Assembly: GCA_965365345.1 (NCBI GenBank)
Contig: CBDUBH010000022.1
Coordinates: 1 to 40,088, forward strand
Length of the DNA: 40,088 nt
Source of the DNA: CBDUBH01 sp965365345
GTDB lineage: Bacteria; Bacteroidota; Ignavibacteria; Ignavibacteriales; SURF-24
Direction: 5' to 3'
Shown here: positions 35,315 to 40,088 of the stretch, one piece after another
Layout of the letters: each line of letters begins with the position of its first letter
Numbering within the stretch: position 1 is the first letter of the stretch
The notes under the pieces: generated by a model
What the model was told of the DNA's origin: nothing
Seen by the model: only the letters and a program-made list of their open reading frames with translations
Databases searched by the model: none
Program-made: the position numbers and the translations under genes

Positions 35315-36944
35315 TTTTTTCCTCCTCCAATTCAGGATGATTTTCATACGGACCATGTTCAACGTGAGGAATTTCCACAAAATTTTCCAAAGGCGGAGGT
35401 GATGGTACAGTCCACTCCAATGTAGAACCTCCCCATGGATTTGCAGTTGTTTTTGATCCGCTGATAAATCCTTTGATCAAATTAATAAGCATTATTATGA
35501 ATCCTAAAATCATTATCCATGAACCAACAGTTGCAATTACATGCAATGTTGTATATTCGGGAAGATAATCAAAATATCTTCTCGGCATTCCTTGATAACC
35601 TAAAATAAAAAATGTGAAATAAAGGACAGTAAAACCAAAGGTAATTATTCCGATAGATATTTTTGCTGTTTTTTCGTTATACATTTTGCCGAACATTTTC
35701 GGGAACCAGTAATGGAGGGCTGCAAAAAAGATAAAGCCTGTTCCTCCAAAAACTATGAAGTGAAAATGCGCAACTACAAAATATGTATCATGAAGATGAA
35801 TATCGGTTGAAAGCGCACCTACGATTAATCCAGAAAATCCGCCTATCGTAAATACAAAAATAAAAGCCATTACAAACATGAAAGGTGCAGTAACCCAAAT
35901 TGATCCTTTGTAAAGAGTTGCAACCCAATTGAAAACTTTAACACCGCTGGGAATAGCCACCAAAAATGTTAATAGCGAAAAAATCCATCTTGAAGTATCA
36001 CTCATTCCGCTTGTAAACATGTGATGACCCCAAACAAAATAGCCCACAAATGCAATTGCCAAACTTGAAAGTGCAATTGCTTTATAACCAAAAATCGTTC
36101 TTCTTGCAAAAGTTGCAATAATTTCAGAAACTACACCCATAGCCGGCAAAATCATAATGTAAACAGCAGGATGAGAATATGTCCAGAAAAGATGCTGATA
36201 TAAAATTGGGTCACCACCCATTGAAGGATCGAATAATCCAATTCCGAATAATCTTTCCAAAGCTACAAGTGCCAAAGTGATACCAACAATCGGAGTTGCA
36301 ATTAATTGGATCCAAGCAGTTGCATAAAGTGACCAAATAAAAAGCGGCATTTTAAACCAACCCATTCCGGGAGCGCGCAAACGATGAATCGTAGTTATAA
36401 AATTCAATCCGGTTAATATGGATGAAAATCCCAAAATGAAAGCTGCCAAGATCATAAAAGAAACATCTGTTCCGGTTCTAATACTGTAAGGAACGTAAAA
36501 AGTCCAGCCGGTATCAACAGGTCCGCCTTTTAAGAACAATGATATAATTGCGAATAAACCACCTGTAATATAAAGCCACCATGATAAAAGATTTAATCTT
36601 GGGAACGCAACATCTTTTGCTCCTATTTGCAACGGTAAAAAGAAATTTCCGAACACTGCAGGAATTCCGGGAATCACAAATAAAAAAATCATTATGATCC
36701 CATGTAAAGTAAAAACAGCGTTATAAGTTTGAGGTGACATAATAGTTTCACCCGGAGCAATTGCTTCCAGGCGCATCAAAACGCCTAAAGTTGCACCAAT
36801 CACAAAAAATGTAACCAGCGAAACTAGGTATAAAAGACCGATTCTTTTGTGATCGGTCGAAAGTATCCAGGATAAAATTCCGGTATGTTTACCTTTCTCT
36901 TCAAAAAAATCAACATACGTTGTATTTATAGCATGATTTGCCAT
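35307..36944 (-). CDS. coxA: Cytochrome c oxidase subunit I (A2-type heme-copper oxidase)
   Basis: CoxA is the catalytic subunit that reduces O2 and pumps protons. The 545-residue protein has twelve helices. Ligands visible: His81 (TLHG) and His395 for the low-spin heme, His393 for the high-spin heme, and His258, His307 and His308 for CuB. Tyr262 would form the His-Tyr cross-link. The helix VI motif is YSHPAVY (256-262) instead of GHPEVY: the Glu of A1 oxidases is absent and the Tyr-Ser pair marks the A2 subtype, as in Rhodothermus. Lys336 (PSGVKVFNW) suits the K-channel. It sits one base after the SCO1 gene. Confidence 0.98.
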   Translation of the reverse strand: MANHAINTTYVDFFEEKGKHTGILSWILSTDHKRIGLLYLVSLVTFFVIGATLGVLMRLEAIAPGETIMSPQTYNAVFTLHGIIMIFLFVIPGIPAVFGNFFLPLQIGAKDVAFPRLNLLSWWLYITGGLFAIISLFLKGGPVDTGWTFYVPYSIRTGTDVSFMILAAFILGFSSILTGLNFITTIHRLRAPGMGWFKMPLFIWSLYATAWIQLIATPIVGITLALVALERLFGIGLFDPSMGGDPILYQHLFWTYSHPAVYIMILPAMGVVSEIIATFARRTIFGYKAIALSSLAIAFVGYFVWGHHMFTSGMSDTSRWIFSLLTFLVAIPSGVKVFNWVATLYKGSIWVTAPFMFVMAFIFVFTIGGFSGLIVGALSTDIHLHDTYFVVAHFHFIVFGGTGFIFFAALHYWFPKMFGKMYNEKTAKISIGIITFGFTVLYFTFFILGYQGMPRRYFDYLPEYTTLHVIATVGSWIMILGFIIMLINLIKGFISGSKTTANPWGGSTLEWTVPSPPPLENFVEIPHVEHGPYENHPELEEEKIG

Positions 36945-36945
36945 T

Positions 36946-37749
36946 TTATTTTCCTTTATTTTCTGTTTTAACTTTATTTTTAATTATTAATACTGCGAGA
37001 AATATGAATACCGAAAGCAGCATTATTGTACCTGCCACTTTAGTAAAGTTAAAAACATATTTATTGCCTTCACGCTCGTAACTAAAACAAAAATCCAATA
37101 TTTTATTTACTGTTGGAATTGCTCTTTCTTTTGATGCTTCAATCACAGCCATTTTAATATCAAACGGTAAAAAATCGGTTCCAAAAATATAGCGTGTAAT
37201 TTTTTTATTCGGAGAAATTACAATAATTGATGCTGGATGAGCAAAATTATTATCTTTTTCCGGTTTGAAATAAAAGCCAACAGAATTTGTTAATTTATAA
37301 ATATTTGTACTATCGCCGGTTAAAAATCTCCAAGCATTTTCAGGAAAAGAATCACCAAACGAATTCAAATGTTCCCTTTTCCACTTTGCTGCATCTTCAG
37401 GTTTTTCAGTATGATCAAAGCTTACTGTAACCACCTGAAACTCTTCGCCCGGTTTAAGATCAACCCTGCTTACAACTTCCGAAACACCCATTAAAAGTGG
37501 ACTGCAAATACTTGGACAATTATAATAAACCAAAGCTAAAATGGTAGGTTTGGTTAAAATTTGATCTAAATTTACCTGATTACCTTCAGCATCATTTAAA
37601 ATGATATTATCAGGAATATAATTATCCAGTTTTTCATCAATCCCGACTTTAACTTGATTATTTTGTTTTTCTGTTTGAACATCAGATGAATAAGCTGAAT
37701 TGATATTCAAAATCAAAAAAGACAATATATATAATGAAATTTTAAACAT
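36946..37749 (-). CDS. SCO1/SenC family copper chaperone
   Basis: SCO proteins deliver copper to the CuA site of CoxB. I start this 267-residue protein at the ATG at 37749 (MFKISLYILS), where a signal sequence begins; the open frame continues 66 bases upstream inside the cytochrome c gene. The thioredoxin-like domain has the copper motif CPSIC with Cys78 and Cys82, and the partner His171 (FAHPAS). A C-terminal membrane helix near 240-260 anchors it. It is followed one base later by coxA, fitting its role in oxidase assembly. Confidence 0.93.
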   Translation of the reverse strand: MFKISLYILSFLILNINSAYSSDVQTEKQNNQVKVGIDEKLDNYIPDNIILNDAEGNQVNLDQILTKPTILALVYYNCPSICSPLLMGVSEVVSRVDLKPGEEFQVVTVSFDHTEKPEDAAKWKREHLNSFGDSFPENAWRFLTGDSTNIYKLTNSVGFYFKPEKDNNFAHPASIIVISPNKKITRYIFGTDFLPFDIKMAVIEASKERAIPTVNKILDFCFSYEREGNKYVFNFTKVAGTIMLLSVFIFLAVLIIKNKVKTENKGK

Positions 37750-38695
37750 TGCCTGCGCCTGAATTTTCCAAAGAAATTTTTCTAATGAATGAAAATAATT
37801 TATTCCATTCATCATCTTTTAAATTGATAATTCTTGTTTTAAATCCGTTTGAATTTACTGATTGAATTAACAGAATCTTTAGATTTTCCGCCCCGGATTT
37901 CCAAGATTCATCAGTTGACAAAAATTGAACGGCTTTTTGCATATCATAAATATTTTCATTAAAAGTTTGATATAAAGAATCTCGCTCAAATTTTTGTAAA
38001 TTCATAAGCATTAATTTTGCCGAAGCCGTTTTGGCAGAATTTTCTTCTTCAATTTTAACCATTGCTAAGTTTACCGGAATTTGCGGTGGAACTTCAGCTC
38101 CTTCAGAAAGATTATAATCCTGATCTAAAAGTTTTAATTCCTCTTCATCAATTGGAGGAAAATCTTGAGCAAAATTTCTGATGTAATGAATTAATGCAAC
38201 TCTATCTTCAACAGGCATATAATCATAAGAAGGCATTCCGCTTTTAGCAATTCCTTCTTTTATGGTTTTAAACATACCTGAAAAAGTTCTGCCGAAAACC
38301 CATCCATCTTGTGAATGAAAATCCCTTGGTTTGGGGTTAAGTGCAGCTCCTGCAACTCCGTTTCCTCTGCCTTCATCACCATGGCATGAAACACAATTAG
38401 CTTTGTAAAGCTGCTCTCCTTTTGACATAAGATCATTGCTTTGGCCTGCCAGTTCAAATATATTTGCACCTTGAGTTACAGATCCTTTTCGAGCAACAAT
38501 TTCACGCGCAAAATTAGTACTATCGGCAAGCAGAGGCGAAACAGAATTTTTATAAGCCGCGCTCATGTATTTCATGTAAAAAAGTCCTGCAGCAATTAAT
38601 AGTACAAAAAAGTATATGTAAAACAATCCAAACCATCGTGCCGGAGTTTTAATTACTTCTACAAAATTTATTTCATCTTCATATTTTTTATTCAT
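37742..38695 (-). CDS. Membrane-anchored cytochrome c
   Basis: This 317-residue protein has one N-terminal helix (about 23-43) and a class I cytochrome c domain with CVSCH at 101-105 and a probable axial Met in GMPSYDYM at about 153-160. The region after about residue 190 is helical and charged and resembles nothing I recognise. Because CoxB lacks its own cytochrome c, this may be the carrier between alternative complex III and the oxidase. It lies between actF and the SCO1 gene, overlapping the latter by 8 bases. Confidence 0.85.
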   Translation of the reverse strand: MNKKYEDEINFVEVIKTPARWFGLFYIYFFVLLIAAGLFYMKYMSAAYKNSVSPLLADSTNFAREIVARKGSVTQGANIFELAGQSNDLMSKGEQLYKANCVSCHGDEGRGNGVAGAALNPKPRDFHSQDGWVFGRTFSGMFKTIKEGIAKSGMPSYDYMPVEDRVALIHYIRNFAQDFPPIDEEELKLLDQDYNLSEGAEVPPQIPVNLAMVKIEEENSAKTASAKLMLMNLQKFERDSLYQTFNENIYDMQKAVQFLSTDESWKSGAENLKILLIQSVNSNGFKTRIINLKDDEWNKLFSFIRKISLENSGAGNV

Positions 38696-38717
38696 AGCCT
38701 TATTAAACCTTTATGAG

Positions 38718-39908
38718 TTAGAGATGAAAATTCAATCCTCTTTTTAATTTCGGATCGCCAATCGGAATTATATTAAATTTATTAGCATTTAAACTGAACA
38801 CAACTATCAGTAATCCGATGGCAGTTATTAAATATGCTATTTCATGCCAGCTGAAAACTGCACCGCTATGATTGTAAGTTGGCATAATCAGCCAATATAA
38901 ATCATACAAATGCGCTAGCATTATCCACGCTGAAAAGAATAAAAGTTTGCGTGGATTCATTTTTGAAGGTTGAGAAAGTAATCCGAAATAAGGAATTACG
39001 AATTTTACAAAAATCAAACCGATTGAAACATATTTCCAGCTTCCTTCCCATCTTAAGAAAAACCAGAAAGTTTCTTCGGGAAGATCAGCATACCATATCA
39101 ATAAATATTGACTGAAAGCAATGTATGCCCAGAAATTTACAAATCCGAAAAGTAACGCACCGAAACTGTAATAATGATCTTTATTCAATCCTTTGTACAA
39201 ATATCCGTTTTCATTAAGAAGTACCATAATAAAAGTTGTTGCGGCTAAAGCTGCAAGGGCAGTTCCGGCAAAATAGTAAACTCCAAATATTGTTGAAAAC
39301 CAGTGCGGCTCTAAAGTCATTATCCAATCAATTGATGCAAAAGTTATTGTAATAGCAAAGATCGGTAAGAATATTGCCGAAATTACAATGTTTCTTCTTG
39401 TTAATTTTGGATCTTTTGTTGAATCTTGTTTACGCGAATTTCTGATAATCAAAATATAAAACAGAAACCAAAGTCCAACGAAAACTACGGTTCTTATCAG
39501 GAAGAAACTCATATTCAAATACGGACTTTTTTCTTGAAGTAACCTATCGGTTGAAACCGCTTCTTCGTGAGTCCAATGATAAAGATCGTGCATATTAAAT
39601 AATAATGGAATTGCAATTATAGGTAAAAGAAAAAGTGCTGTTCCCAAAAATTCACTTATTCTTCTAAAAGGTGTACTCCAAACTGCTCCTCCAATGTATT
39701 CTAACGCAACCAAAAACAATGATCCCAACCCAATACTTAATATAAAAGTAAAGAAAATTAAAAGATCAAAAAGACTTCTTGTTTTATCAACAAAAAATGA
39801 AAGTATAACTAAAATCAACCCTACGCCTAATAAACCAAATCCGATCAGATTGATCTTTTTTGGAATTTCTTTTCTTTCAAGTGCAATTGTAGAATTTGTT
39901 AAACTCAT
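38718..39908 (-). CDS. actF: Alternative complex III subunit ActF (quinone-binding-type membrane subunit)
   Basis: ActF is an NrfD-like polytopic membrane protein of alternative complex III, the quinol:cytochrome c oxidoreductase that replaces bc1 in many Bacteroidota and relatives. The 396-residue sequence has about ten helices and family segments such as EYIGGAVWSTPFRRISEFLG, DLYHWTHEE and TFASIDWIMTLEPHWFSTIF. The start overlaps the end of the preceding cytochrome c gene (ATGA). Subunits ActA-D would lie to the right of the window. Together with the oxidase genes this makes a full terminal respiratory chain. Confidence 0.9.
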   Translation of the reverse strand: MSLTNSTIALERKEIPKKINLIGFGLLGVGLILVILSFFVDKTRSLFDLLIFFTFILSIGLGSLFLVALEYIGGAVWSTPFRRISEFLGTALFLLPIIAIPLLFNMHDLYHWTHEEAVSTDRLLQEKSPYLNMSFFLIRTVVFVGLWFLFYILIIRNSRKQDSTKDPKLTRRNIVISAIFLPIFAITITFASIDWIMTLEPHWFSTIFGVYYFAGTALAALAATTFIMVLLNENGYLYKGLNKDHYYSFGALLFGFVNFWAYIAFSQYLLIWYADLPEETFWFFLRWEGSWKYVSIGLIFVKFVIPYFGLLSQPSKMNPRKLLFFSAWIMLAHLYDLYWLIMPTYNHSGAVFSWHEIAYLITAIGLLIVVFSLNANKFNIIPIGDPKLKRGLNFHL

Positions 39909-40088
39909 TGTACGTCAGTCTCCTTAGCATTTAGAGATCTTTGCAAGGTTCTTACATAAAGAACTACTGCCCACCTGTCTTCAGATTTAATCTGTTTTGC
40001 ATAACTCGGCATTATATTTTGCCCCATTGTAATAACATGAAATATATCACCATCAGTCAAGTTTCTTACTTTTTCAGTATGAAGACTC
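39905..40088 (-). CDS. actE: ActE-like cytochrome c, C-terminal part only (runs off the right edge)
   Basis: The last 60 residues of a gene that continues beyond the window: they read SLHTEKVRNLTDGDIFHVIT, then MGQNIMPSYAKQIKSEDRWA and VVLYVRTLQRS, ending LNAKETDVQ. GQNIMPSYA gives the axial Met of a cytochrome c, and RWAVVLYVR is the typical last helix. Position directly before actF, with an ATGA overlap, identifies it as the ActE (or similar) monoheme subunit of alternative complex III. The heme-binding CXXCH itself is outside the window. Confidence 0.85.
   Translation of the reverse strand, partial: SLHTEKVRNLTDGDIFHVITMGQNIMPSYAKQIKSEDRWAVVLYVRTLQRSLNAKETDVQ

Noticed and set aside
34673..35380. 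coxC starting at the ATG at 35380 or 35347
   Set aside because: These starts overlap coxA by up to 74 bases and add basic sequence foreign to CoxC; the TTG at 35314 has GGAGG at ideal spacing.
1..40088. Mobile elements, prophage, CRISPR arrays, tRNA or rRNA genes
   Set aside because: No transposase or integrase-like product, regularly spaced repeats or RNA-gene signatures were seen; the window reads as core chromosome.

Overview
The window is a gene-dense stretch of a low-GC (clearly AT-rich) bacterial chromosome with no mobile elements, tRNA/rRNA genes or CRISPR arrays that I can see. Protein content points to the Bacteroidota/Chlorobiota side of the tree, most likely the Ignavibacteria. 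The reasons are a DUF2851 protein, an alternative complex III (ActE/ActF) joined to an A2-type cytochrome c oxidase, an hpnCDE squalene set, a DUF1446/AtuA pair and a NapC/NirT-type heptaheme cytochrome. This placement is inferred from gene content, not from a search. Many genes have clear Shine-Dalgarno sequences, some with TTG or GTG starts.

Region 1 (132-13805, all minus strand): pyrG and a TPR protein, then a tightly packed run purN-purH-mreB-mreC-mreD-mrdA-rodA-dcd-pyrF-DUF2851. This is the complete cell-elongation (rod) module enclosed by purine and pyrimidine genes, with gaps of a few bases or short overlaps. Region 2 (13912-16888, minus): hpnC-hpnD-hpnE, which convert farnesyl diphosphate to squalene, with overlapping stop/start codons. 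Region 3 (16974-21246): a TSUP permease convergent with a seven-heme inner-membrane cytochrome, then a PspC/LiaF-like membrane pair on the plus strand and a short alkyltransferase-like protein. Region 4 (21378-24873, minus): YjbQ, prfB with a programmed +1 frameshift at an unusual UAA codon, and an AtuA-like pair split into two genes.

Region 5 (25031-31297) looks like envelope functions. It holds a secreted acidic protein with a duplicated LTxxQ-like module, a 49-residue lmo0937-family membrane peptide, a divergent M48 lipoprotein protease, a zinc metallopeptidase overlapping a D-Ala-D-Ala-ligase-like ATP-grasp enzyme, a DUF2959 lipoprotein and an aldo/keto reductase. Three hairpin terminators separate the units. 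Region 6 (31338 to the right edge, minus): a respiratory operon, reading right to left: the end of an ActE-like cytochrome c, ActF, a membrane-anchored cytochrome c, SCO1, CoxA, CoxC, CoxD, CoxB, CtaB and an eight-helix membrane protein with a C-terminal cytochrome c domain. Together these would pass electrons from quinol through alternative complex III and cytochrome c to an aa3-type oxidase.

The strongest candidates for something new are the UAA-type RF2 frameshift site, the metallopeptidase/ATP-grasp pair, the eight-helix membrane-cytochrome c fusion at the end of the oxidase operon, and the duplicated LTxxQ-like protein beside the lmo0937 peptide.
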